This document shows positions 8,107 to 16,948 of a DNA stretch of 46,746 bases, piece after piece. Below the pieces are notes generated by a model that had not been told where the DNA came from, ran no database searches, and saw only the letters and a list, made by a program, of their open reading frames with translations. The stretch is from Candidatus Fusobacterium pullicola (GTDB lineage: Bacteria > Fusobacteriota > Fusobacteriia > Fusobacteriales > Fusobacteriaceae), in NCBI GenBank assembly GCA_018883725.1, contig JAHLFN010000012.1, positions 1-46,746 of the forward strand. The letters run 5' to 3'. The position numbers were made by a program, and so were the translations under genes. Numbering within the stretch: the stretch's first letter is position 1; each line of letters begins with the position of its first letter.

Positions 8107-9885
8107 TTAAATAGCTCTCGTATACTCTTTTAACCACTCTTTTTCCTCTAGAGTTAAATATGGTGATACTTTTTCATATACCATCTGATGATAATTATTT
8201 AAGTACTCAATCTCTTCCTTTGAAAGTAACTCTTTTATTACCCCATCTAGATCTAATGGAGCATATGTCATTGTTTCAAACTTCATAAATTGACCAAACT
8301 CTGTTTTTTCAGCCTTTTGAACAATTAATTCATTCTCTAATCTAATTCCATGAGAACCTGCTATATATACTCCTGGTTCATTTGTTACATTCATTCCCTC
8401 TTCAAGTACCTGTGGATTATATTGAACTCTTATCCCTTGTGGTCCTTCATGAACATTTAATAAAAACCCTACCCCATGACCTGTTCCACATTTGTAATCA
8501 ATTCCTATATTCCATAAAGCTTGTCTTGCTAATATATCTAAATTTGTTCCTGTAACTCCATATAAAAATTTTACTTTTGATAAATTAATCATTCCCTTTA
8601 ATACTAAAGTGAAGTGTTTCTTTAACTCTTCTGAACACTCTCCTAAAACAAAAGTTCTTGTTATATCAGTAGTTCCATCAAAATATTGTCCCCCTGAATC
8701 CACTAAAAATAAATTTTTAGCTTCCAATCTTCTATCAGTCTCAGGAGTTGATTTATAGTGCATCATTGCAGCATTAGACTCATAGGCTGCAATAGTGTCA
8801 AAACTAGGCTCAATATATAGTTCTTGCTCTTTTCTAAAACTCTCTAATTTTTGAGTTGCTGACATCTCTGTAATCTCTTCTTTTCCAATACTGTTTTTTA
8901 ACCAATACATAAACTTCGTTACAGCTACCCCATCTTTTACGTGTGAATTTCTTAAGTTTTCAAGCTCTACTTTATTTTTACAAGCCTTCATTATCGTACT
9001 TGGGTTTGATCTATTGATAACTTTTATCTCTGGATTTAATTTTTTGAAAATAGTATAATTCACCTTATTTAAATCCATCATAATTATATTTGAGTTTGAA
9101 ACTCTTTCCATATCCTCATATATTTCAAAGTAATCTCTTACCTCTACTCCATTTTTATAAAGATATTTCTCAACCTCACTATTTAATTTTTCTTCACCTA
9201 TATATAGTACTGCCTTATCTACAGTTATTGCAGCATAAGCTAAATTTACAGGATTATTTTTTACATCATTTCCTCTTATATTAAATATCCATGCTATATC
9301 ATCTAATGAAGTGATTATATTTACATCACAATTTTCCTCTTCTAAGATATTTCTTACTCTAGTTAATTTTTTTTCAACACTTTCACCAGTAAATTTTTCC
9401 TCTAAAACAAAAACTTGGCTAGCTGGTAAACTTGGTCTATCTCTCCAAATCTCTCCAACTAAATCAAACTCAAAATTAAAATTAACTTTTTTATCCTTAA
9501 ATTTTGCTTCAAAATTTAATACCGTATTTGTTGCTAAAACTTTTCCATCAAATCCTAAAGTTTCTCCAGATTGAATGTTATTAACAATGTATTGTATAAA
9601 AGTTGGAACTCCCTCTTCTCCCATTTTAAATAGTGTTATTCCACTTCCTTGTAATTGTTTTTCCGCTTGAATAAAATATCTTCCATCTGTCCAAAGTCCA
9701 ACTTCATTTTGAGTAACTACAACTGTTCCAGCTGATCCTGTAAACCCAGATATCCACTCTCTACCTTTGAAATAATCTCCAACATATTCACTTTGATGAT
9801 AATCAGCTGAAGGAATAATGTAATAATCTATACCTCTCTCCTTCATTAACTCTTTTAACTTTGCAATTCTTTCTGTAATTTTCAC
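8107..9885 (-). CDS. pepP: Xaa-Pro aminopeptidase (M24B family)
   Basis: A cytoplasmic metallopeptidase that removes an N-terminal residue preceding proline. The 592-aa three-domain form has two creatinase-like N-terminal domains (about 1-310) and the pita-bread catalytic domain (about 310-540). The metal ligands are visible in order: VDSGGQYFDGTTDITRT (two Asp), GTGHGVG (His), NEPGVY (Glu) and RLENELIV (Glu). A helical C-terminal tail of about 60 residues follows. The start is a GTG at 9885 preceded by AAGAGGTGG. It begins 13 nt after the glmS stop, so both are probably on one mRNA and pepP would share the glmS ribozyme control. Its terminator is at 8051-8093. Confidence 0.94.
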   Translation of the reverse strand: MKITERIAKLKELMKERGIDYYIIPSADYHQSEYVGDYFKGREWISGFTGSAGTVVVTQNEVGLWTDGRYFIQAEKQLQGSGITLFKMGEEGVPTFIQYIVNNIQSGETLGFDGKVLATNTVLNFEAKFKDKKVNFNFEFDLVGEIWRDRPSLPASQVFVLEEKFTGESVEKKLTRVRNILEEENCDVNIITSLDDIAWIFNIRGNDVKNNPVNLAYAAITVDKAVLYIGEEKLNSEVEKYLYKNGVEVRDYFEIYEDMERVSNSNIIMMDLNKVNYTIFKKLNPEIKVINRSNPSTIMKACKNKVELENLRNSHVKDGVAVTKFMYWLKNSIGKEEITEMSATQKLESFRKEQELYIEPSFDTIAAYESNAAMMHYKSTPETDRRLEAKNLFLVDSGGQYFDGTTDITRTFVLGECSEELKKHFTLVLKGMINLSKVKFLYGVTGTNLDILARQALWNIGIDYKCGTGHGVGFLLNVHEGPQGIRVQYNPQVLEEGMNVTNEPGVYIAGSHGIRLENELIVQKAEKTEFGQFMKFETMTYAPLDLDGVIKELLSKEEIEYLNNYHQMVYEKVSPYLTLEEKEWLKEYTRAI

Positions 9886-9898
9886 AGTACCACCTCTT

Positions 9899-11725
9899 TT
9901 ATTCTACTGTAACAGATTTTGCCAGATTTCTTGGCTTATCTACATCTAATCCCTTTTCTACTGCCGTATAATATGCTAAAAGTTGTAAAGAAATATTTGC
10001 AACTGTAGGAGCCAATATATCTTCCACATCATCTATAAGTATAATTTCATCTGAAATATCTGCTACATTCTTATATTTTTCTTTTGTTAATGCTATAACA
10101 TATGCTCCTCTTGCTTTAACTTCTTTAATATTAGATATTATCTTTTCAATCATATCCTCTTGTGTTGCAATAGCAACTACCATTGTTCCCTCTTCTATTA
10201 AAGCTATCGTTCCATGTTTTAACTCCCCAGCTGAGAAAGCCTCTGTATGTATATATGTAATCTCTTTCATTTTTAGAGATCCCTCTCTACCACACTTATC
10301 GTCTATACCTCTACCTATAAAAAATCCATTTCTCTTATCTTTTATCTTATTAGCTATAGCTCTTATTTGCTCTTTTTTATCAATTACTTTTTTCACCTGA
10401 TCTGATAGCATATGTATTGTATCTAAATAACTCTCATATTTATTACCATCAATTAACATTTTCTTTTCCCCAAAATAAAGAGCTAGAAGATAAAATAAAG
10501 TTACTTGAGCTGTATATGCCTTTGTTGAAGCAACCGATATCTCTGGTCCAGCTAAAGTATATATTACCATATCCGCCTCTCTAGAGATAGTAGATCCCAA
10601 TACATTCGTTATAGCTAATGTTGTAGCTCCTTTTTCTTTTGCCATCTTCATAGCCATCAATGTATCTAAAGTTTCTCCAGATTGACTTATGAAGATCGCT
10701 AAAGTACTTTCATCAATAAAAGGATCACTATATCTAAATTCTGAAGCTATATCTACCTCTGTTTTTATCCCAGATATTTTTTTGAAGAAATAAGCTCCTT
10801 GAAGCCCAGCATGGTAAGCAGTTCCACAAGCAACAATATAGATCTCTTTTATTTTTGATATATCTAATTTTTTTAAAGATGAAGAGAAATCAACTTTTCC
10901 ATTAGTATTCATATACACATCTAAAGTTTTTTCAATTACCTCTGGTTGCTCTTCTATCTCCTTTAACATAAAGTGTGGATATCCTCCCTTATTTGCTTGT
11001 TCCATATCCCACTCTATCTTAGATATTGCCTTTTCTAATTTTTTTCCTTGAGAATCATAAACACTCACTCTATCCTTCTCAACAATCGCCATTTCACTAT
11101 TATCTAAAAATATAACTTCTCTAGTATATTTTAAAATAGCTGGAACATCTGAAGCAATAAAATTCTTTCCTTTTCCTAAGCCAATAATTAGAGGACTCTC
11201 TTTTCTTACGCACACCAATCTATCTGGATTCTCTCTCTCAATTATTCCTAAAGCATAACTTCCTCTTATTCTTTCAGTTACTTTTCTTAAAGTTGATAAC
11301 ATATCTCCATCATAATGTTTAGAAAATAGGTGAGCTACTACTTCACTATCTGTTTGAGAGGTAAATATATATCCCTCTTTAGTTAGCTCCTCTTTTAACT
11401 CTAAATAATTTTCAATAATACCATTATGTACTACAGCAACTTTCCTATCTGAACTAAAATGAGGATGAGAATTTCCATCAGTTGGATTTCCGTGAGTTGC
11501 CCATCTAGTATGACCTATACCAATATAAGCACTCTCCTCTTTTCCTTTTAATGCGTTTCTTAAATTTTCCAATTTACCACTTTTCTTTTCAATAAAGATC
11601 TTCCCATTTTCAATGATAGCTAAACCTGCAGAGTCATATCCTCTATATTCAAGTTTACTTAACCCATCTAGGATTACCTCCATTGCTCTTTGTTCATCTC
11701 CTACATAACCAATTATTCCGCACAT
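9899..11725 (-). CDS. glmS: glutamine--fructose-6-phosphate aminotransferase (GlcN6P synthase)
   Basis: This enzyme makes glucosamine-6-phosphate from fructose-6-phosphate and glutamine, the entry step to peptidoglycan and lipid A sugars. At 608 aa it is full length. The N-terminal glutaminase starts MCGIIGYVG with nucleophile Cys2, and the GHTRWATHG motif follows. Two SIS domains hold ACGTAYHAG and SQSGETLDT. The C-terminus DKPRNLAKSVTVE is the typical ending. The ATG at 11725 follows TAGGAGGA. The leader carries a glmS ribozyme, so rising GlcN6P should trigger cleavage of the mRNA. pepP follows 13 nt downstream. Confidence 0.98.
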   Translation of the reverse strand: MCGIIGYVGDEQRAMEVILDGLSKLEYRGYDSAGLAIIENGKIFIEKKSGKLENLRNALKGKEESAYIGIGHTRWATHGNPTDGNSHPHFSSDRKVAVVHNGIIENYLELKEELTKEGYIFTSQTDSEVVAHLFSKHYDGDMLSTLRKVTERIRGSYALGIIERENPDRLVCVRKESPLIIGLGKGKNFIASDVPAILKYTREVIFLDNSEMAIVEKDRVSVYDSQGKKLEKAISKIEWDMEQANKGGYPHFMLKEIEEQPEVIEKTLDVYMNTNGKVDFSSSLKKLDISKIKEIYIVACGTAYHAGLQGAYFFKKISGIKTEVDIASEFRYSDPFIDESTLAIFISQSGETLDTLMAMKMAKEKGATTLAITNVLGSTISREADMVIYTLAGPEISVASTKAYTAQVTLFYLLALYFGEKKMLIDGNKYESYLDTIHMLSDQVKKVIDKKEQIRAIANKIKDKRNGFFIGRGIDDKCGREGSLKMKEITYIHTEAFSAGELKHGTIALIEEGTMVVAIATQEDMIEKIISNIKEVKARGAYVIALTKEKYKNVADISDEIILIDDVEDILAPTVANISLQLLAYYTAVEKGLDVDKPRNLAKSVTVE

Positions 11726-11774
11726 ACGAATCCTCCTATATATATTTAATTTTCAATGTTCATAGGAGATTGCT

Positions 11775-11955
11775 ACTTATTACCCCTTTGTCCTTTAAGT
11801 TGTCTTAAAGTTTTGTACTGGTAATGGCTGTAACCACCTCTGGAGTATCCGCCGAATTTTCGATAAACTCCAGTCCTCGTCAACTTACTTTAGAAAGAAC
11901 TTTTAAAATAAAATTTCTTCTCTAAATAAGCTCTGGCGCTCTTAAATTTAATCTC
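11775..11955 (-). ncRNA. glmS self-cleaving ribozyme
   Basis: The glmS leader on the minus strand contains the conserved blocks of the family in order: AGCGCC at the cleavage site (11940-11935), GTTGACGAGG, TTATCGAAAATTCGGCGGAT, and the 3' motif ACAAAGGGGTAATA. In known members GlcN6P acts as the cofactor for cleavage 5' of GCGCC, here between 11940 and 11939, and the cleaved mRNA is then degraded. The predicted transcription start (about 11961) leaves a leader fragment of only about 20 nt. End positions are approximate. Confidence 0.95.
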
Positions 11956-11967
11956 CTGCTGTGTTCT

Positions 11968-11996
11968 ATTATAACTGATAAAAAAAAGCTGGTCAA
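11968..11996 (-). promoter_or_regulatory. glmS promoter, overlapping the rpoN terminator
   Basis: TTGACC (11996-11991), a 17-nt spacer and TATAAT (11973-11968) on the minus strand. The -35 box and part of the spacer lie in the second arm of the rpoN terminator hairpin (11985-12016), so the two functions share DNA. Confidence 0.78.
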
Positions 11997-12016
11997 GTAT
12001 TATTTTTTCCAGCTTT
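11985..12016 (-). terminator. rpoN terminator
   Basis: AAAGCTGG and CCAGCTTT pair around an AT-rich loop and are followed by TTTTT on the minus strand, 14 nt after the rpoN stop. Confidence 0.82.
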
Positions 12017-12029
12017 TATCTCCATATAT

Positions 12030-13259
12030 TTACTTTTTTCTATCTCTTGTTGATCCAAAACCTAACTCTTCTCTATATTTAGTAACTGTTCTTCTTGCTA
12101 CTATATAGCCCTTATCTTTTAAATAAATCGAAATTCTTTCATCAGATATTGGATTTTTTTTGTTTTCCTTATTTATAAGTTCTTCTATTATTTTTTTTAT
12201 TTTTATTTTTTTACTATCAATTATAAATAAAGATTTTATTGAAATAATACCTTGAGGAGTGTCTAAATATTTATCTTTTATAGCTCTTGATATTGTAGAT
12301 TCATGTAAGTTTAATTCTGTAGCTATATCCTTTAATATTAAAGTATGTAAAAAGTTTTCCCCTCTAAAAAAGTAATCCCTTTGTTTTTTTATAAGAAATT
12401 CTAATATTTTAGTTAGAGTTTGATATCTTTTTTCTAAACATTTTACTATATTAATAGCTGTATTTATAAATTTTTTATCACTTGCTAAGCTTTCTGAATA
12501 ATATGAATTAACACTTACTTTTGGAATAACTCCCTCATTTATTTTAAAAACTAACTCTCCGTTTTTTACCTCTATTTTAGCTTCTGGCACAACATAGTTA
12601 CTAGTTGTATCTATTCTATACCCTCTAGCAGGTATAGGAGTTAATGTCTTTATCAACCTTATATAATCTAGTATTTTATTTTCATCAATCTTTAATTCTT
12701 GAGCTATTATTGAATAATTTTGATTAGCTACTTCTTCCAAATAATATTCAATCAAAGTAAAAAGTTTTTCATCATATATCCCTTTATTTCTCAATTGAAT
12801 TTTTAAACAATCTTTTAAATTTTCAGCTCCAATTCCTATTGGATCTAAAGTGTATATAATTTCAAATGCTTCATTTAATTCTTGCATATTTATCTTTAAT
12901 AATTTTTTTAACTCCACTTTTGAAATAGCCAAATAACCTCTTGAATCTAAATTATTAACTATAAATATACATATCTTTTTAATTTTTTTTGAAAGTTGCA
13001 AATATCCTATTTGTTCCTCTAGATAATCAAACAAAGTCTCCTCTTTAGTTACAAAATCTAAAGGTGAATACTCCTCTTCTGATACCCCTTTAGTTGAGAA
13101 AGTACTATATGATATCTCAATAGCTGGATTGATAGTAGCCTCTTTCTCTAGGTACTCCCTTAACTGTGATGAAGACATTTGCAATATGTTCATTGAAATT
13201 TTCATCTCTTGTGTCAATACTAATTTTGTTTCCTGTTTAAGCTTTAAAGAAAAATCCAA
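12030..13259 (-). CDS. rpoN: RNA polymerase sigma-54 factor
   Basis: The alternative sigma factor that recognises -24/-12 promoters and needs an AAA+ activator. The N-terminal region I is glutamine- and leucine-rich (LTQEMKISMNILQMSSSQLREYL), the core-binding and HTH regions follow, and the C-terminal RpoN box is ARRTVTKYRE at 388-397. The protein is 409 aa, on the short side of the family (about 430-480). The start is a TTG at 13259, 8-9 nt after GGGGGA; no ATG lies nearby in frame. It has its own terminator and follows pssA, which also has a terminator, so it is probably transcribed alone. No -24/-12 promoter was recognised in this window. Confidence 0.93.
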   Translation of the reverse strand: MDFSLKLKQETKLVLTQEMKISMNILQMSSSQLREYLEKEATINPAIEISYSTFSTKGVSEEEYSPLDFVTKEETLFDYLEEQIGYLQLSKKIKKICIFIVNNLDSRGYLAISKVELKKLLKINMQELNEAFEIIYTLDPIGIGAENLKDCLKIQLRNKGIYDEKLFTLIEYYLEEVANQNYSIIAQELKIDENKILDYIRLIKTLTPIPARGYRIDTTSNYVVPEAKIEVKNGELVFKINEGVIPKVSVNSYYSESLASDKKFINTAINIVKCLEKRYQTLTKILEFLIKKQRDYFFRGENFLHTLILKDIATELNLHESTISRAIKDKYLDTPQGIISIKSLFIIDSKKIKIKKIIEELINKENKKNPISDERISIYLKDKGYIVARRTVTKYREELGFGSTRDRKK

Positions 13260-13292
13260 ATAAAATCCCCCTCTATCTTTTCATAAAAATAA

Positions 13293-13322
13293 GGTTGTTA
13301 CAAACCACTAATTGTAACAACC
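13293..13322 (-). terminator. pssA terminator
   Basis: GGTTGTTACA and TGTAACAACC form a perfect 10-bp stem followed by TTATTTTTAT on the minus strand, 8 nt after the pssA stop. Confidence 0.85.
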
Positions 13323-13329
13323 CTATTAT

Positions 13330-14103
13330 CTATTTCTTATCTTCCTCAATTTTAACTTTTTCTTCGACTACATCTACTAACTCTTCATCACTATCATCAT
13401 TTGAGTTGTCAAATATCTTAGTTACATAACTCATTAAGTTTATAATAACATAGAAGAATGATACAATAAAAAGACTATATTTTAATGTCACTATAACTAT
13501 TACAATAAATAATCCAGCAAACTTTTTAGGGATAAAAGAAAATGATTTATCTGGAGTTTTAAACTTTATTGTACTTACCATTAATATTGCAGCTATTATA
13601 GTTATTGCCATAAAAATATCTAAATGAAAAAGATTTATATCAAAATTCTTTTGTAAATAGTAACAAATTAAGTAATATGAACAAACCATTGCCGCAGCAT
13701 TTGGAATTGGCATACCACTGAAATCTCCTTTTTCGTTTGAAGCCACAGTTATAATGTTAAATTTTACCAGTCTCATAACTCCACAAAGTGCATAGATAAA
13801 AGATACAGGTACAATAAAGGCACTAGCAGATGCATATTGCATTAAGATTGAATAAACTAAGATACTTGGAGCTAAACCGAAAGATATAGCATCACAAAAT
13901 GAGTCAAACTCCTTTCCAAATTCACTAAACGCATCTAACTTTCTTGCTGTTTTTCCATCTAATCCATCACAAACCATTGCTAATATAATGAACCAAATTG
14001 CTTGTATAAAGTTTCCTTTAATAGAAGCAGTAATACTTAAATATCCTAAAAACATATTAGCCGCTGTAATTGCATTAGGAGCAATATATTTTCTTTTTAC
14101 CAT
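13330..14103 (-). CDS. pssA: CDP-diacylglycerol--serine O-phosphatidyltransferase
   Basis: An integral membrane enzyme that makes phosphatidylserine, the precursor of phosphatidylethanolamine. The CDP-alcohol phosphotransferase signature D-G-x2-A-R-x8-G-x3-D-x3-D is complete (D49 G50, A53 R54, G63, D67, D71). The 257-aa protein has about seven to eight hydrophobic helices and a charged acidic tail of about 35 residues (SNDDSDEELVDVVEEK). The type II PssA of Bacillus is shorter, so the tail is an extension. The ATG at 14103 follows AAGGGAGATG. Its promoter is at 14139-14167 and its terminator at 13293-13322. Confidence 0.92.
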   Translation of the reverse strand: MVKRKYIAPNAITAANMFLGYLSITASIKGNFIQAIWFIILAMVCDGLDGKTARKLDAFSEFGKEFDSFCDAISFGLAPSILVYSILMQYASASAFIVPVSFIYALCGVMRLVKFNIITVASNEKGDFSGMPIPNAAAMVCSYYLICYYLQKNFDINLFHLDIFMAITIIAAILMVSTIKFKTPDKSFSFIPKKFAGLFIVIVIVTLKYSLFIVSFFYVIINLMSYVTKIFDNSNDDSDEELVDVVEEKVKIEEDKK

Positions 14104-14138
14104 TTTATTTCATCTCCCTTAAAAACTATTATCTGTAA

Positions 14139-14167
14139 ATTTTAGCATAAAAAAAAATTTTTTTCAA
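14139..14167 (-). promoter_or_regulatory. pssA promoter
   Basis: TTGAAA (14167-14162), a 17-nt spacer and TAAAAT (14144-14139) on the minus strand, about 35 nt before the pssA start. Confidence 0.6.
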
Positions 14168-14266
14168 TATTAAAAGAAAAGAATAAATTTGTAAAAATAG
14201 TTTGATATTTTGATAAAAATCCTATAAAATCATCATATAGACGTTTTATTGAAAGGAGATACATTT

Positions 14267-15040
14267 TTGGATAGAAAAAAATTTCAAAATATGTTTACAG
14301 AGGTTGATGAATTTTTAATAGCTGCTATTTGTGATGATATTGAACTCTGTGAGGAGATTGAATATCCTGTATATAGCAAGTATTTTTATCCACCTCAAAT
14401 ATGTAAAAAATTATCTGAACTCAATTTAGGAAATATAGAATTTATTTTATGTGGATTAAATGAAAATTGTGAAAAAAATATGGTAGCTATCACGCCAAAA
14501 TCTTTTCCAAAAGATGAGTTGATGTTCCCAGTAAAATTTTTCAAAATTACTAATAAATCTAAATTTAAACCTCTTGAACATAAGCATTATTTAGGAACTA
14601 TAATGTCACTTGGAGTTAAAAGGGAGCTTATTGGTGATCTAATTGTAGAAGGTAATATCTGCTATGGAATAGCTGATGATGAGATTTTTAATTTTCTCTC
14701 TACAAACCTTACAGAGATTGCTAAAAATCCAGTTACTTTTGAAGAGAGTGATAAAGAGGAGATCCCAGAATTTAAATTTCAAGAGATTACCGATAGTGTT
14801 AGCTCGCTGAGATTGGATAATATAATAGCTGCAGCTATTAATAATTCAAGGAGTAAAAGTTTAGAGTTAATAGAAGCTGGAGAAGTTTCTATTAATTATA
14901 CTGTCTCTAAAGATAAAAGTTTATTATTAAAAGAAGGGGATATCATAAGTGTAAAAAAGAAAGGAAAATTTATTTTTGATAAACTGATTGGAGAAAATAA
15001 AAAGGGGAAATACAAAGTTTTAATAAAAAAGTTTGTATAA
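14267..15040 (+). CDS. ylmH: YlmH-like S4-domain RNA-binding protein
   Basis: A 257-aa cytoplasmic protein of the YlmH / photosystem II S4 family. The N-terminal region carries the family fold, with LGTIMSLGVKRELIGDLIV as the recognisable block. The C-terminal S4 domain (about 180-245) reads RLDNIIAAAINNSRSKSLELIEAGEVSIN, a standard RNA-binding S4 helix pair. Recent work links YlmH to stalled-ribosome rescue; in Firmicutes it often sits near division genes, which are absent here. I start at the TTG at 14267, 8 nt after AAAGGAG; the longer frame from a TTG at 14249 would read through the RBS. The envelope protein gene follows after about 23 nt, so they are likely co-transcribed. Confidence 0.85.
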   Translation: MDRKKFQNMFTEVDEFLIAAICDDIELCEEIEYPVYSKYFYPPQICKKLSELNLGNIEFILCGLNENCEKNMVAITPKSFPKDELMFPVKFFKITNKSKFKPLEHKHYLGTIMSLGVKRELIGDLIVEGNICYGIADDEIFNFLSTNLTEIAKNPVTFEESDKEEIPEFKFQEITDSVSSLRLDNIIAAAINNSRSKSLELIEAGEVSINYTVSKDKSLLLKEGDIISVKKKGKFIFDKLIGENKKGKYKVLIKKFV

Positions 15041-15063
15041 TTTATTAAGAGGTGAAATGTTTT

Positions 15064-16752
15064 ATGAAAAAGAAAATAGGTATAATATTTGGAGTAATTT
15101 TTATTATTCTGTCTGGAGTATATCTATCTAGAAATTATATTATAAAAATGGTTTTAGAAAATAAACTTACAGAGATCAACAAAGGACAGGTAGATATTGG
15201 AAAAGTAGATTTCTCTCCATTTTCTAAAAAAATAGTTATCAATAATATAGATATTACTAGTAGAAAAGATGGAATGAAAAATTTTGTATCAATTGGAAAG
15301 TTTGAAACAGATTATGACATTTACTTTAAAGAGAAAAAAATTCTTGTAAGTAAGGCTGATTTTGAAAATGTACAATTTATGACTCCAAGAGAGGAGAATG
15401 GAAGCACAGGATTTGTTGTAGAAGAGGAAAATAAAGTTATTGTAAAACCTTCAAGTACAGAGGAAGATAAGGATGATAACGTTCAAGATTTAGAGGAACT
15501 TATAAAAGCTAGAGCTCTTGTAAATAAAATGACACTTGAAAATATCCTTAAATCTCAATATGAGATAGCAGAAAATAATCTTAAAGAAAAAAAGGAATAC
15601 TGGGAAAAAAGAATAAATAGATTAGAGAAAAAACCAGAATACATTATTCTTAAACAAAATTATAAAAAAATATCTCAAGAAAAGAATCCATTGAAAATAA
15701 TTAGAATGGAGAAAGAGATTAAAAATATGATTACCTCTTTTAAAACTTTAAGTAAAGAGTTTCTAAAAGATAAAGAAAATATGAAATCTGATTTTAACAG
15801 TATTGTAAGTGTTAATAATATGAATATTAATCTTGAAGATACAGTTAATGAGTTAGTTGGTAGAGGTGAATTTGTAATCACAGATCTTGATTCTATTATA
15901 AACTATTATCTTAATGAAATTTATGGTGAAAAAATTAAAAATATGGTTGTCAAATATAGAAATATTATGAGAGAAATTGAATTAAGAAGGGAAGAAGATA
16001 AAAAAGCTCAAGATAAATGGGAAATTTTTGCTGAAGAGATAGATATCACATCTAATATATATGGTATTGAACTAAATGGTCAGATTAAAAATATCTCAAG
16101 TAGACTTTCTAGAAATAAGACAAATATTGATCTATATCTAAGTGCTGACTCTCAATTTAGTCATGGAGAAGCATATGGTTATATCAACCTTAGCAAAATC
16201 CAAGGTAAATTTGATATAAAAATATCTAATTTTAACTTTAAAGATTTAGAAGATATGGATGTTCTTTATAATTATGTAACTAATGGAGAAGCAGCTCTTG
16301 TTAAAGAGGTTTTACTAAGCAGAGATAACATAGATATTCAAGGTAATGTTGAAGTACAGAAAATGACACTCAATGAAAAAGAGATTACTAACAAACTTAA
16401 TATAAAAGAGCCTCTTCTAAGAACAATGATCTCTCCATTACTAAAAGAATTAAGAAGTGGAAATATCAACTATGGTTATAACTCTTTAGACGAAAAATTG
16501 GTTATTAAAAGTGACCTTTCTGAAAGAATAATGGAAGTTTTAAATGATAGAAATGGTAGTGTTAAGAAAAAAATTATTGAAAATATGGTAGACGAAGGAA
16601 AAGCTCAAATACAAAATTATAAAGCTACTCTTGATGAAAACAATGAAGATACTTTAAAAGAGTTACAAAATAATTTGGATGAAAAATCTAAGTACTTAAA
16701 TAAAGTTCAAGAAATAATAGATAAATTTAATATTGATGGAATATTCAAATAA
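15064..16752 (+). CDS. AsmA-like envelope protein, TIGR03545 type
   Basis: A 562-aa protein with one N-terminal membrane anchor (about residues 5-23, IGIIFGVIFIILSGVYL). The rest lies outside the cytoplasm and has AsmA-like features: DFSPFSKKIVINNIDIT, a long charged coiled-coil region (about 140-235), and a late beta-rich segment with YGYINLSKIQGKFDIKI. Similar proteins form the TIGR03545 family; AsmA-like proteins are thought to move lipids between inner and outer membranes. The function here is inferred. The start is the ATG at 15064, 9 nt after GAGGTG; a GTG four codons earlier is part of the RBS. It follows ylmH closely. Confidence 0.7.
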   Translation: MKKKIGIIFGVIFIILSGVYLSRNYIIKMVLENKLTEINKGQVDIGKVDFSPFSKKIVINNIDITSRKDGMKNFVSIGKFETDYDIYFKEKKILVSKADFENVQFMTPREENGSTGFVVEEENKVIVKPSSTEEDKDDNVQDLEELIKARALVNKMTLENILKSQYEIAENNLKEKKEYWEKRINRLEKKPEYIILKQNYKKISQEKNPLKIIRMEKEIKNMITSFKTLSKEFLKDKENMKSDFNSIVSVNNMNINLEDTVNELVGRGEFVITDLDSIINYYLNEIYGEKIKNMVVKYRNIMREIELRREEDKKAQDKWEIFAEEIDITSNIYGIELNGQIKNISSRLSRNKTNIDLYLSADSQFSHGEAYGYINLSKIQGKFDIKISNFNFKDLEDMDVLYNYVTNGEAALVKEVLLSRDNIDIQGNVEVQKMTLNEKEITNKLNIKEPLLRTMISPLLKELRSGNINYGYNSLDEKLVIKSDLSERIMEVLNDRNGSVKKKIIENMVDEGKAQIQNYKATLDENNEDTLKELQNNLDEKSKYLNKVQEIIDKFNIDGIFK

Positions 16753-16768
16753 TATTTAGAAAAAATTA

Positions 16769-16797
16769 TTGACGTAATTTGAATTTATTGATATAAT
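16769..16797 (+). promoter_or_regulatory. promoter of the SRP RNA gene
   Basis: TTGACG (16769-16774), a 17-nt spacer and TATAAT (16792-16797), with the RNA start about 6 nt downstream. This is among the best promoters in the window, as expected for a stable RNA. Confidence 0.85.
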
Positions 16798-16802
16798 GAA
16801 TT

Positions 16803-16928
16803 GTCATGGAAATCATAGAGGAGTCTTATGGCGTAATAGTATCGAACCGTGTCAGGTCTGGAAGGAAGCAGCACTAAGGTATTTATTGCGGGTATAGGAT
16901 ATACTTCTTTGGTTTTCATGGCTTTTTT
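16803..16928 (+). ncRNA. ffs: signal recognition particle RNA (4.5S type)
   Basis: The conserved SRP core is present: GTGTCAGGTCTGGAAGGAAG, then CAGCACTAAGG. The 5' end GTCATGGAAATC pairs fully with the 3' end GGTTTTCATGGC (with G-U pairs), closing a rod about 120 nt long. TTTTTTTAT follows, so the terminal stem can act as terminator. This is the short bacterial SRP RNA without an Alu domain; it binds Ffh and targets membrane proteins. The next gene starts only about 20 nt after the end. Confidence 0.97.
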
Positions 16929-16948
16929 TATAAGCAGGGGGAATTTCT

